Source: an uncultured Granulosicoccus sp. (GTDB lineage Bacteria; Pseudomonadota; Gammaproteobacteria; Granulosicoccales; Granulosicoccaceae). Taken from it: 64,000 nt of DNA. Made by a program: the position numbers and the translations under genes. Location: positions 204,189 to 268,188 of the forward strand of contig CANMQI010000010.1 of assembly GCA_947499955.1 (NCBI GenBank), in the 5' to 3' direction. Positions within the stretch are counted from its first letter, which is position 1, and each line of letters starts with the position of its first letter. The notes below the pieces were generated by a model. It was not told the DNA's origin and did no database searches. It worked only from the letters and a program-made list of their open reading frames with translations. Of this stretch, positions 26,155 to 33,617 are shown one piece after another.

Positions 26155-27510
26155 ATGAGCTTTACTGAAATTTCACCAGTCGCCGAGCTGAATCTGGAGG
26201 ACGAAGAGCTTGACATAGGCGATCAGGTTCTCTTTGTCACAAAGATGAATCGGATGTTCTCCGAGGTGCAAGCCTGGGCAGAATCGTTCCGGCTCGCGAT
26301 CAATTCAATTAACGCGCTCGGCACCGAATTGGCGAATGCCGAGGGCGACAACGCCGTCAATATCGGTTTGATAAATGACGCGATTGACGACCTTCAGACT
26401 GCGATGGCCGACGAGGTAGCAGCTCGCGAAGCCGCTATTACTGCGCTGCAGTCTGCACTCGATGACGAAGTTGTAGCAAGGATTGCTGGCGATGAAACGC
26501 TGCAAGAAGGCGTCACGAATGCCACTACAAGCTATCAGGACTTGATGAAAATTCTGACGGCTTACGAGGTTATTGATCCAGCGAAATACTTTATCGCTCA
26601 TACCGAGCCTGTCACTCAGATGAACATCAGAGTCGCCTGTGAGAGTGGTGATGATATAGAGGTTACATGGCCCGATGGCGTTACAACTACAGAATCAAAT
26701 AATGTCTCTGTCAGCAGGACTTTCGACGAATCTGATGGCGTGGTGATGGTCAAGGCGACAAGCCGAATTACTGACTTGGTTTCCACTGACAACAAGCTGG
26801 TATTCGACTTGAGCGGCCTGCCTGCAAGAGTTTCAAGCGTAACCATCGAAGGCCTGAACAAGATCACTGGTGACTTGTCTGAAGTGCCATCCACCCTCAA
26901 GTACCTTCTACTCCGAGGGCAAAACAGAATCTCTGGTCAGTTAAGTGATCTGCCTGATGAAATGTATTACCTGCGCGTAACTGGCAGTAACACTATTAGC
27001 GGAGACATCGCTGACTTGCCAGCAAGCATACTCAGGCTGGTTATCACAGGCGCTGGTTCTATCACTGGAAACATTTCCACTTTGCCGGATGCAATGACTG
27101 CGTTCTACGTTACTGCCGCCAATGACGTTACTGGTGATATAGCCAACATGCCGTCTGCAATGGAGAACTTCACGGTCATGGGAAGCAACACGTTGTACGG
27201 CGATTTGGCAGACGCTCCTTCTAACGTCAGTACCTTCGACGTTAGAGGAGCCAATACGATTACGTGTAGCGCTGGCTACACGCCGCCTTCAGAAATGCAC
27301 CGATTCCTGTTGTATGGAGGTATTGGCAGGGGCGCTGCCGACATTGAAAATATGCTCCAAGGACTTACCAGCGTGACGACTTGGATGACTGTAATGTCTG
27401 TCGATATTCGCGATAACAGCGGCGTCACCATTGCAGACCCTAGTCAATCAATGACATACATCGACATTATTACAGCGAACGGTGCAACCGTTCTGTACAA
27501 CGCAGCTTAG
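26155..27510 (+). CDS. Tail fibre with shared anchor and leucine-rich-like repeats
   Basis: 451 residues behind AGGA. The N-terminal anchor (GDQVLFVTKMNRMFSEVQAW..INSINALGTEL) matches that of the fibre at 22,317. A coiled coil (about 65-120) leads to a small beta domain. From about 235 to 365 come six or so repeats of about 22 residues of the form LxxLPxxxxxLxxxGxNxIxGdI, a leucine-rich-repeat-like solenoid with a Gly-Asp turn. The exposed solenoid face would suit receptor binding. Confidence 0.72.
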   Translation: MSFTEISPVAELNLEDEELDIGDQVLFVTKMNRMFSEVQAWAESFRLAINSINALGTELANAEGDNAVNIGLINDAIDDLQTAMADEVAAREAAITALQSALDDEVVARIAGDETLQEGVTNATTSYQDLMKILTAYEVIDPAKYFIAHTEPVTQMNIRVACESGDDIEVTWPDGVTTTESNNVSVSRTFDESDGVVMVKATSRITDLVSTDNKLVFDLSGLPARVSSVTIEGLNKITGDLSEVPSTLKYLLLRGQNRISGQLSDLPDEMYYLRVTGSNTISGDIADLPASILRLVITGAGSITGNISTLPDAMTAFYVTAANDVTGDIANMPSAMENFTVMGSNTLYGDLADAPSNVSTFDVRGANTITCSAGYTPPSEMHRFLLYGGIGRGAADIENMLQGLTSVTTWMTVMSVDIRDNSGVTIADPSQSMTYIDIITANGATVLYNAA

Positions 27511-27520
27511 GAGTAAATTG

Positions 27521-27796
27521 ATGAGCACATCGACTATTGCATTCGCACGAGGACCGCTTGATTCTGGCGATCCATCTGCTGCAATTTTCAGACCTCAGAG
27601 TGACGGAACGTTTGAAACCACTGCTGTAAACGGCTCGGATGAGACGGCGAACTTCGCAATCTTTCTGCTGAAAGATATGCTCGAAACAATGCCGCTCGAT
27701 GTAGTGGTTCCGGCCCTGCGGTCAATGTATACAGATGTCACTGGGAACGACATCGAGGACAAGCGGGCTGAGTTTCTCAGTGCTCTGAACAAGTAG
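27521..27796 (+). CDS. Small protein after fibre gene, unknown
   Basis: 91 residues; ATG 27,521 follows AGGAG at 27,508-27,512. The N-terminal half is polar; the C-terminal half is helical (FAIFLLKDMLETMPLDVVVPALRSMYTDV, DKRAEFLSALNK). It is the last gene of the rightward virion operon, just ahead of a strong terminator. It could be a fibre chaperone by position, but no family was recognised. Confidence 0.55.
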   Translation: MSTSTIAFARGPLDSGDPSAAIFRPQSDGTFETTAVNGSDETANFAIFLLKDMLETMPLDVVVPALRSMYTDVTGNDIEDKRAEFLSALNK

Positions 27797-27812
27797 GAAG
27801 GTGTTTTAAAAA

Positions 27813-27846
27813 GGTAGACGAGTGGTGCAAACCGATCTCGTCTACC
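27813..27846. terminator. Bidirectional terminator between virion and mobilisation operons
   Basis: A perfect 10-bp stem, GGTAGACGAG (27,813-27,822) with CTCGTCTACC (27,837-27,846), is preceded by AAAAA and followed by TCTTT. It lies between convergent genes and can end both transcripts. Confidence 0.85.
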
Positions 27847-27870
27847 TCTTTCAGCTAGTGTTGGACGCTC

Positions 27871-28233
27871 TTAGAACTTGCGTTCCTTGGGTGTCTCGAT
27901 GACTTCACAGGTGCCTGTGTCCGTTGAAATCTTGCCGCCTATGTTGAAGGTTCGCTTATAGGCAAGAGTCGTGCGGTCGATCTTGTGGACGGAGGCGCTG
28001 TCGGTCTTGTAAGACACTTCAGCAGGCGTAAACACGGCTTTTGCTCGCTTGACAACGCCCGAATTTGTGTAGGTATGGGTCACAGATTGTGTTGATTCGT
28101 CGACCGCAACAAGTATTTTCAAAGGCGTGTTGTCGCCGTTTTTGTAGTTGCATTCGAGGTAAGCCACGTCTGCGGCGTTGGCTGTTGCTGCTGCAAAAAG
28201 AGTGGCGATTGCTGCTGCTTTGATGCACTTCAT
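27871..28233 (-). CDS. Small secreted protein, unknown
   Basis: 120 residues. Signal peptide with Ala-rich core and cleavage at about ATANA-A (residues 1-20), then a beta-rich domain with two Cys (LECNYK and GTCEV) that could form a disulfide. An AGGAG ribosome site precedes the ATG. It is the last gene of the leftward relaxase operon. Periplasmic by signal; no family recognised. Confidence 0.7.
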   Translation of the reverse strand: MKCIKAAAIATLFAAATANAADVAYLECNYKNGDNTPLKILVAVDESTQSVTHTYTNSGVVKRAKAVFTPAEVSYKTDSASVHKIDRTTLAYKRTFNIGGKISTDTGTCEVIETPKERKF

Positions 28234-28257
28234 AGTTCTAGCTCTCCTGTATTGGTT

Positions 28258-28557
28258 TCAGTATTTCGGGTCGTACTTCCACTCATGAATGCGTCCGGTG
28301 ACAGTCATGTCGACCGGATACGCGACTCGCTTCAGATTGCTCCTGAACTTCAAGAGCGGTCTGAGCCAGTAATCCTTTTTTCGATGTTTGGGAACGCGCC
28401 AGCGATGAAACAGCAGGACGTAGCCCTGGGCGAAAAGCACGTCTGCTCTATTGTCTACAATGTACCACCACGCGATCAAGCATATCCAGGTGATTGCCCA
28501 CCGCTTGAACATGCGATAGTAGTATTCGACAGCTGCGGGGTCTTTTGCTTTCATCAT
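28258..28557 (-). CDS. Small membrane protein in relaxase operon
   Basis: 99 residues, ATGA overlap with the relaxase stop. One hydrophobic helix around 18-35 (RWAITWICLIAWWYIVD), a second weaker one (VLFAQGYVLLFHRW), and then a basic cytoplasmic tail (RVPKHRKKDYW). Coupled translation with the relaxase suggests a transfer-related role such as recruitment to the membrane; this is inference. Confidence 0.6.
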   Translation of the reverse strand: MMKAKDPAAVEYYYRMFKRWAITWICLIAWWYIVDNRADVLFAQGYVLLFHRWRVPKHRKKDYWLRPLLKFRSNLKRVAYPVDMTVTGRIHEWKYDPKY

Positions 28558-29456
28558 AACGCGCGCTCTGTGCCTCGCTCTACGCTTTGTTCTCTACCCA
28601 GTGAGGACAGCCATTGCATGATGTCAGCACTGAGCTTTCTGTCGTCTGAGTTGCCTTCCGATAGCTCTTTTGCCATGCCCATGTAAGCGGTATACACGGC
28701 TTTCAATCGTCCCTTCATGGCGTCGACATTGACGACATTCGCCTTCCTTCGATTGTTTATCTCAGTGCCTGCCGCCTCTCGTTTCTGCTTGTGAAGCTGC
28801 GCACTGCTGACTGAGTACGTGGTCACGAGTCGAGCTGCGCGAGGTGTTGCATTCGCTTCGACGCCGTGGCCTCGCAGGTTCTCGGCGAACGTCTCTCGCC
28901 AACGCTGCAGGTCTTTGCGCCCAGGTGAGAGTCGACGCTTCCCCCTGATCGGATTCGCGTTGACGACAAGGTGAACGTGCGGCTGTGGCGTGTCGTCGTG
29001 TCGTGTGAACAGATATTGGAAGCGCTGAAACTCGACCTCGGCCAGCTCCTTCACTGCCTCTCTGACAGGATGCGGCGGCGTTCCTTCTGGCATCGTGAAT
29101 ACGATATGAAACGCCTCACGACGACTGCCGTCCGACTTCGGGATGCCTTGCCAAGTCGACAGCGCGTCCTCTCGTGCGTCAGGTCCGATGAAGACATTGC
29201 CTTGCTCGTCTTCGATTTCGAGCACTTCCTTTCCACTGTTCGCGCTCGCTGAATCGAGTCGAGCGATGTAGTCAACCATGCGTTTCAGCGCCTTCATGTC
29301 CTTCGCATTGCTCGTGATCTTGACCATCACCTCGGGCGTCTTGCGCAGCATTCGACGCACTGTTGCCTTGCTTCCGATGATGTCGTAGACCTTCGATACG
29401 GGTATCTCCTTGCCCTTGCGCGGGTCGAGATCGTCTTCGTAAAATGGTCTGTTCAT
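28554..29456 (-). CDS. MOB_P-type relaxase
   Basis: 300 residues from ATG 29,456, coupled to the gene before it by ATGA. Relaxases nick one strand at oriT and pilot it through the T4SS. Motif I: Tyr63 in KALKRMVDYIAR, equivalent to the nicking Tyr of RP4 TraI (LVKYIT). Motif III: His153, His160 and His162 in RHDDTPQPHVHLVVN bind the metal. AFHIVFTMPEGT lies between. The C-terminus is short, basic and helical; no primase, helicase or LPD domain is attached, unlike many MOB_P relaxases. Confidence 0.85.
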   Translation of the reverse strand: MNRPFYEDDLDPRKGKEIPVSKVYDIIGSKATVRRMLRKTPEVMVKITSNAKDMKALKRMVDYIARLDSASANSGKEVLEIEDEQGNVFIGPDAREDALSTWQGIPKSDGSRREAFHIVFTMPEGTPPHPVREAVKELAEVEFQRFQYLFTRHDDTPQPHVHLVVNANPIRGKRRLSPGRKDLQRWRETFAENLRGHGVEANATPRAARLVTTYSVSSAQLHKQKREAAGTEINNRRKANVVNVDAMKGRLKAVYTAYMGMAKELSEGNSDDRKLSADIMQWLSSLGREQSVERGTERAL

Positions 29457-29980
29457 CGTATTTCCCACCTCTCTACACTGGCGCGAATCATTCGGTCAAC
29501 GCTGTCGCAGTGCTTGCGAATTTCCTTCACCACGTCTCGAACGCTGTCCATTTTGTCGGTCGGATTCTGTCCTTTCGAGAGCATTCGAGCGATCAGATTC
29601 AGGTCGCGAGCGACTGACAAAAGGATGTAATTTGACTGCCTCAACGCTTCGATTTCGTCGTCTGACGGCTGCGGTTCGCGAGTCAAAATGTGCCTGATGC
29701 AGCTGATCAACCAGCCTGCTTTTGTCCGTCCCATGAGTTCTGCTCGGCGCTCCAATCCGGCTGTTTCGCTCTTCGTGAGCCACACTGCATGACGTGATTT
29801 CTCTTCCGTTTTTCGAGTGACAACGCTCTTCGATTTCGGGTTCAGATCGTTGAAATTCTCCCGCATGTATCGCTCGAAAATCTCTCGTGCAAGCTCGCCC
29901 TTGCGCATCCCAAGGTGCTCGCAGTGCTCTCGGAATCGAGCCTCCAAGTCGTCGCTCGTGGTGACGTCAATTCGTGCCAT
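29453..29980 (-). CDS. mobC: MobC-like relaxosome accessory protein with RHH N-terminus
   Basis: 175 residues; ATG 29,980 follows a strong GGAGGAAG site, so upstream in-frame codons were ignored. The N-terminal 45 residues look like a ribbon-helix-helix (MARIDVTTSDDLEARFREHCEHLGMRKGELAREIF). The C-terminal part resembles MobC (HAVWLTKSETAGLERRAELMG... LLSVARDLNLIARMLSKG). Such proteins bind and open oriT for the relaxase. The order MobC then relaxase is standard. Confidence 0.78.
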   Translation of the reverse strand: MARIDVTTSDDLEARFREHCEHLGMRKGELAREIFERYMRENFNDLNPKSKSVVTRKTEEKSRHAVWLTKSETAGLERRAELMGRTKAGWLISCIRHILTREPQPSDDEIEALRQSNYILLSVARDLNLIARMLSKGQNPTDKMDSVRDVVKEIRKHCDSVDRMIRASVERWEIR

Positions 29981-29991
29981 AGGCTTCCTCC

Positions 29992-30279
29992 TTACTTGAA
30001 AATCACATCCATATCGGGCGCGTACTCGACGCCCCAGTGTGTCTTTGCGACCCATTCAGCAAACGCGATCAGCATCGCTCTCGTGTGTCCGGTGGCTTCG
30101 CCGACAGCCTGTTCAATCGGCGAGGTGGGTATTGATAACGACAGCCCAGTCTCTTGCTTGAACCGCTCTCTCTCGTCCCCCTTTTCTGCGATGTACATGA
30201 CGAATCCTATGAACGCACTGATGTTGATCGGTGAGTTTCTGTTCTCGTCTGAGAACCTGTTTTCAGCTTCATTTGTCAT
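29992..30279 (-). CDS. Small protein of mobilisation operon, unknown
   Basis: 95 residues, ATG overlapping the previous stop. Mixed helices (FIGFVMYIAEKGDERERFKQE; TRAMLIAFAEWVAKTHWG). No motif recognised. Placement 12 bases before mobC makes a relaxosome or regulatory role possible. Confidence 0.5.
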   Translation of the reverse strand: MTNEAENRFSDENRNSPINISAFIGFVMYIAEKGDERERFKQETGLSLSIPTSPIEQAVGEATGHTRAMLIAFAEWVAKTHWGVEYAPDMDVIFK

Positions 30280-30491
30280 TGGTTTTCTCCTTCTGTCAGC
30301 GAAATAGTCGCGTCCCTGACGCCTGCTCGATACCGTCGATCACCGTATTCCCTGATCACTCGCATCAGTCGGAGATGGTCGAGACCGCATGGCATATTCG
30401 GCAAGCTGTCCTCCTTCGCCTCCTCGATCATCGCCAGCAACTCCTTCCGATCCGGCATCGTCAATGTGTCTGCGTAGTCGTTCGTTGTCAT
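30276..30491 (-). CDS. Small protein of mobilisation operon, unknown
   Basis: 71 residues, coupled on both sides by ATGA overlaps. Helical and charged (DRKELLAMIEEAKED; LRLMRVIREYGDRRYRAGVRDA). No family recognised. Confidence 0.5.
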   Translation of the reverse strand: MTTNDYADTLTMPDRKELLAMIEEAKEDSLPNMPCGLDHLRLMRVIREYGDRRYRAGVRDATISLTEGENQ

Positions 30492-30739
30492 GAATTTGCC
30501 TCATGTGCGTCAGCATATGCGGCCAGTTCTTCGTCGGCCTGTTCGTTCTCTACGAGGATCAGTCCAGCCGTTTTTTGACCCAACAGGTACGCGGCAAACA
30601 TTGACGTGTAAGTATCCGCGTCAGTACCCAGCGTCACTTCGAACAAGTCGTCGAATTCTGCTGGCACGTTGTTTCGAGAGACCATTCCCTGCGCTTTTTC
30701 GAGCAGTTCGCTCGGTGTCTTTCTGGTTTCTGATTTCAT
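30488..30739 (-). CDS. First gene of the leftward mobilisation operon, unknown
   Basis: 83 residues from ATG 30,739, chosen for its AGAGG site; an ATG at 30,805 overlaps the predicted -10 box and is rejected. Acidic, helical protein (ETRKTPSELLEKAQGM; FDDLFEVTLGTDADTYTSMFAAYLLGQK). First gene behind the operator-bearing promoter at 30,804-30,846. No family recognised. Confidence 0.5.
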   Translation of the reverse strand: MKSETRKTPSELLEKAQGMVSRNNVPAEFDDLFEVTLGTDADTYTSMFAAYLLGQKTAGLILVENEQADEELAAYADAHEANS

Positions 30740-30803
30740 GTCTGATTTCCTCTTCTCCCACTGGGCGGCACTTGATGCCATATCCGGCCAATACTTTAAG
30801 TTC

Positions 30804-30846
30804 ATTATACACTCCAGCTACCAATATGGTGCAAGTTGGTCGCCAA
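30804..30846 (-). promoter_or_regulatory. Promoter and operator of the relaxase operon
   Basis: On the minus strand, TATAAT (30,809-30,804) with a TTGCAC -35 at 30,834-30,829 (19-bp spacer). Covering the -35 and the region upstream is CCAA-N11-TTGG-N3-CCAA (30,821-30,846, read on the plus strand), the same pattern found at three T4SS promoters. The 327-base gap upstream of 30,739 also holds a 30-base repeat and the terminator of the next gene. Confidence 0.65.
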
Positions 30847-30948
30847 AATACATTACAGTTCGAGCGCTGAATCTGGAGCTGAGCGGAGAGTCCGAAATCG
30901 CTCGTTATAGCTATTTTCCAGCTGTTTCAGGCGACTTCTCGTGTTGGG

Positions 30949-30978
30949 CGCTATGTCAGGTCGTCCAAAAAGATCGCG
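30949..30978. repeat. 30-base direct repeat, copy 1
   Basis: Starts CGCTATGTCAGGTCGTCC and ends AAAAGATCGCG; the copy at 32,872-32,901 differs at one base. Both copies lie upstream of leftward genes. Confidence 0.8.
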
Positions 30979-31014
30979 GCTTATACGCGCTCTGCTTGGC
31001 TGTTTCTCTCGGGC

Positions 31015-31040
31015 AAAAAAAAGCCCTCGCTGGGAGGGCT
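31015..31040 (-). terminator. Rho-independent terminator, leftward
   Basis: On the minus strand, AGCCCTC-CCAGC-GAGGGCT is followed by a run of eight T (31,022-31,015). It lies just after the stop of the membrane protein gene at 31,067. Confidence 0.88.
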
Positions 31041-31066
31041 GAAAATACCAAGGAGTCGGTATTCGG

Positions 31067-31312
31067 TTATTCGTCCTGCTTGCTGAACATTGCGCGGTAA
31101 GCGTCACGACAAGCGACGAAGTAGAGGACGGCCCATACAATCACCGCAAGGAGGACAATGCAAAGCAGTGCGCAGATTGCGATGATGGCTTTAGTGCCGA
31201 ACGCGGCGACAGCGATTGCAGCTGCGACAATGCCGGTCATGCAGACGGAGAAATTTACGGTCTCCTTGTCGTTCGTGCTCAGACTCTTGTATCTGTTTAT
31301 CAGGTTCTTCAT
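31067..31312 (-). CDS. Two-helix membrane protein, unknown
   Basis: 81 residues. Two adjacent hydrophobic helices (about 22-45, VCMTGIVAAAIAVAAFG; and about 45-67, IIAICALLCIVLLAVIVWAVLY), a basic N-terminus and a charged C-terminus. Followed by a strong terminator. Lies 15 bases after the gene at 31,328, so it is probably cotranscribed with it. No family recognised. Confidence 0.6.
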   Translation of the reverse strand: MKNLINRYKSLSTNDKETVNFSVCMTGIVAAAIAVAAFGTKAIIAICALLCIVLLAVIVWAVLYFVACRDAYRAMFSKQDE

Positions 31313-31327
31313 TCGTCTTGCCTCCTG

Positions 31328-32545
31328 TTACGCTGCTTCGAGTTCTCGTTCGACTGCTGTCACCCTGGTCAGGACAGTCTGCGCGATGTCCTTGTACTCG
31401 CCGTGGTCCTTGACAGTCGCCTTGACCTTGATCGTCTCGCCGGTCTTGATTTCTTCAGCGAGTTGGTTGGTGCCGAACCAGACGAACTGATGACCATCAT
31501 CGTCGGCCAGGTTCACGATGTACTTGCCGCCCCACTGGGAATCTCGGAAGCACTTCCTGCCGACAGTCAACTCCAGCTCGTATCGTTTCTTGATTTCGCC
31601 GAAGTGCTCGTTCAGTGTGTTCTCGGTCTCTGCTTGACGTTGGCGCTGATGCTCCATTGCTCGGGCATAGGCGTTGGGCAGTGATACCCAGTAACCGAAG
31701 TTTCGACGCTCGACGTATTCGTTCTGCGCGATCACTTGCAGGTTGTGCGTGTAGCTCATATCGGCCACCTGATCCTTGATCCACTCGATAGCTGCTTTCG
31801 CAGTCTCGACGTCAGCCTCTGTTGGCTCGACCTTTTCCTTCCATCGCTTGTACTCGGCGAAGTCTTCAGGATTGCTGAACGTTGGTTCGAAGCAGAACAG
31901 CTCGACGGAATCGCGAGTGCTCATGATCTCCTGGTCAAGCGCAGTGTCTCGGGATATGTAGCCTTCACTGCGAATCAGTGACGTAGCAACTGCCGCGACT
32001 CGAACAGTGTCGAATGCTGGCGAGTAACTGCCGCCGTCGCCGAACGAATCGAATTCGTCGTTTTCCCATGCCTCTACAGCCTTGGAGAAATTCTCGTGGA
32101 ATCCGAGCAGAGCGTTGACGTCGTAACCGATGTAGTCCTTGACGCAGCTTCGACCGATGGCAACGTGTTTGCCGGTTTCGTTGTGCGCGAGAACGCAGAC
32201 CATCTTGCGGCTGCGAATCTTGTTGCAGTGGTCACAGCTCCCATTGTGGGAACGGTATTCGACAGGGACAGACTCGCCCGGTACTTCATGCACGAGACAT
32301 GCGCTTCCGCTGACGGTAGTGTCCAGTGTGCCGACGAGTCGGTAGTCACCGAACTTCAGATCGCCTGCGGTGACGATGTAGTTCTGGTAAACGATTTTCT
32401 CGTCTGGTTTCTTGGGATGGGTCTCGACGGTCTCGCCGACGTGTCCGACTGCGAAGGGTACGCCGATGACCTTGGCGCGTTTCTCCAGCTTGCGAACGTC
32501 TTTCAGGAAGCTGTCGTTTCTGTCGTTTCTGATCTTGAGTTCCAT
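31328..32545 (-). CDS. Plasmid/phage-type zinc-finger protein with OB-like C-terminus
   Basis: 405 residues. A probable zinc site is formed by CDHC (about 104-107), a further Cys (KMVCVLAH) and GRSCVKDYIG; this CDHC...GRSC layout recurs in proteins of large plasmids and phages. The C-terminal 90 residues resemble a small OB-fold (GGKYIVNLADDDGHQFVWFGTNQ; GETIKVKATVKDHGEYKDIAQTVLTRV), suggesting single-stranded nucleic acid binding. Driven by the repeated promoter module at 32,573. Function unknown; a DNA-processing role is inferred. Confidence 0.65.
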   Translation of the reverse strand: MELKIRNDRNDSFLKDVRKLEKRAKVIGVPFAVGHVGETVETHPKKPDEKIVYQNYIVTAGDLKFGDYRLVGTLDTTVSGSACLVHEVPGESVPVEYRSHNGSCDHCNKIRSRKMVCVLAHNETGKHVAIGRSCVKDYIGYDVNALLGFHENFSKAVEAWENDEFDSFGDGGSYSPAFDTVRVAAVATSLIRSEGYISRDTALDQEIMSTRDSVELFCFEPTFSNPEDFAEYKRWKEKVEPTEADVETAKAAIEWIKDQVADMSYTHNLQVIAQNEYVERRNFGYWVSLPNAYARAMEHQRQRQAETENTLNEHFGEIKKRYELELTVGRKCFRDSQWGGKYIVNLADDDGHQFVWFGTNQLAEEIKTGETIKVKATVKDHGEYKDIAQTVLTRVTAVERELEAA

Positions 32546-32572
32546 GTGAGTCTCCTTGGTTGGGATGGCTTA

Positions 32573-32601
32573 ATAATATATACAAACAAAACAGAATGCA
32601 A
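32573..32601 (-). promoter_or_regulatory. Leftward promoter, repeated module copy 1
   Basis: Minus strand: TTGCAT, 17-bp spacer ending TTTGTTTGTATA, then TATTAT. It is followed by TAAGCCATCCCAACCAAGGAG and the ATG at 32,545. Spacer and leader are shared with the other copies. Confidence 0.8.
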
Positions 32602-32612
32602 CAGGTTCGAGC

Positions 32613-32638
32613 AAAAAAAAGCCCTCACGAAGAGGGCT
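32613..32638 (-). terminator. Rho-independent terminator, leftward
   Basis: Minus strand AGCCCTC-TTCGT-GAGGGCT followed by eight T. It begins inside the stop codon of the small gene at 32,637 and is nearly identical to the terminator at 31,015-31,040. Confidence 0.85.
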
Positions 32639-32810
32639 ACTGTCGTTCCTCCTTCTCGTTCGCGAGTCGTTCGACAATGCTGATGATCCAGTTGATGTGA
32701 TCTGTGCCGACTGCGATCTGTTCATCCTGGGTTGCGTCGCGCACCTTGTCTCGGAACTCGATGGCTTGTCGAGCTTCGTTGATGTACTTCGTGAGTGTGT
32801 CGCTTGTCAC
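32637..32810 (-). CDS. Small acidic helical protein
   Basis: 57 residues from a GTG start at 32,810 with AAGGAG eight bases upstream. The sequence is wholly helical and charged (TLTKYINEARQAIEFRDKVRD; HINWIISIVERLANEKEERQ). It ends directly in a strong terminator. No family recognised; small size and helicity would suit a regulator or toxin-antitoxin partner, but nothing shows this. Confidence 0.6.
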   Translation of the reverse strand: MTSDTLTKYINEARQAIEFRDKVRDATQDEQIAVGTDHINWIISIVERLANEKEERQ

Positions 32811-32871
32811 TGCTGTTCTCCTTGTTGAATTTCGCGCTGTGCTTGCGCCTGTGGCGATATTTCGGACTGGC

Positions 32872-32901
32872 CGCTATGTCAGGTCGTCCGAAAAGATCGC
32901 G
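32872..32901. repeat. 30-base direct repeat, copy 2
   Basis: 29 of 30 bases match 30,949-30,978. It lies about 60 bases upstream of the GTG of the small leftward gene at 32,810, so a promoter or operator role is possible. Confidence 0.8.
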
Positions 32902-32955
32902 TCTCAGAACGGCTCTGAGAGCGTCTGAGCGTCGTTAGATTTCCAGTGTTTTTCT

Positions 32956-33183
32956 TCATTGCTTGTCCTCATTGGCTGGCTTGCTCCGCTTGTCGGCGAT
33001 GTAGTCGATAACGGGCATGAGTGCGATAGTCGCCCCGACACCCAGCAGCGTCGCTGGAATGATGAACACGATAAAGTCACGCGGGAGTTCTCTCAGCTCG
33101 CTCGGGATCGACCAGTAGACTTCCTCTGCGCCGAAAGTAATCATCAATCCGACGATCACCATTGCAATTCCTATCTTGATCAT
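32956..33183 (-). CDS. Small two-helix membrane protein
   Basis: 75 residues, ATGA overlap with the preceding gene. Hydrophobic helices at about 4-20 and 38-60, C-terminus charged (DYIADKRSKPANEDKQ). Third gene of a leftward membrane-protein operon starting at 33,552. No family recognised. Confidence 0.58.
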   Translation of the reverse strand: MIKIGIAMVIVGLMITFGAEEVYWSIPSELRELPRDFIVFIIPATLLGVGATIALMPVIDYIADKRSKPANEDKQ

Positions 33184-33362
33184 CGCTCTTCCTCCTGACT
33201 GGGCTTGAGTGAATCAATCTTGTCTCCGATGAACTCCGCAGCTCCGTAGATGGATATGCAGATCATGGCGGCTACTAGAACGGGGCGTGGCTCGCCTCCG
33301 GTGACTGCGAGGTAGACAGCATCGCCAACCAACGCAGCGATTGGCAGGAAGCGGCTATTCAT
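33180..33362 (-). CDS. Small membrane protein
   Basis: 60 residues, overlaps its neighbours on both sides. Two short hydrophobic stretches (FLPIAALVGDAVYLAV; VLVAAMICISIYGAAEFIG) with a charged tail. Layout recalls small phage or plasmid membrane proteins; function unknown. Confidence 0.55.
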   Translation of the reverse strand: MNSRFLPIAALVGDAVYLAVTGGEPRPVLVAAMICISIYGAAEFIGDKIDSLKPSQEEER

Positions 33363-33552
33363 CGTGGTCGCTTCCCGCTGCGTAGCTGGCTTGCTCGATC
33401 AGCTCCTGGGAGTCAGGCATCAGATCGAAGGTCAGCGCTGTCAGCAGGCAGAACCACACGGCGCAGGCGAATACTGCGAGTTCAGTGTTTTTTCGGATCG
33501 CTGCGATGATCAGAACGATCACGAGCAGCGCGAGGGTGACGAGGTGAAACAT
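33355..33552 (-). CDS. Small membrane protein, first of operon
   Basis: 65 residues from ATG 33,552, placed by the module leader CCAACCAAGGAG just upstream. Two hydrophobic segments (LVTLALLVIVLIIAAI; LAVFACAVWFCLLTALTF) and an acidic tail. Starts a three-gene membrane-protein operon. Function unknown. Confidence 0.6.
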   Translation of the reverse strand: MFHLVTLALLVIVLIIAAIRKNTELAVFACAVWFCLLTALTFDLMPDSQELIEQASYAAGSDHDE

Positions 33553-33581
33553 TGCTTTGGCTCCTTGGTTGGGATAGCTTA

Positions 33582-33610
33582 AAAATATATACAAACTACA
33601 GGCATTGCAA
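33582..33610 (-). promoter_or_regulatory. Leftward promoter, repeated module copy 2
   Basis: Minus strand: TTGCAA, 17-bp spacer ending TAGTTTGTATA, then TATTTT, followed by the TATCCCAACCAAGGAG leader of the gene at 33,552. Confidence 0.78.
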
Positions 33611-33617
33611 CACTCGA

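Noticed and set aside
27797..27870. Junction of two separately inserted elements
   Set aside because: No copy of the ssrA end, no integrase and no target duplication; only a terminator between convergent operons. Kept as a test for the main finding.
32725..32740. IncP-like nick site (ATCCTG) as oriT
   Set aside because: The hexamer in TTCATCCTGGG lies inside a small coding gene, has no adjacent inverted repeats and is expected by chance; oriT is left unplaced.
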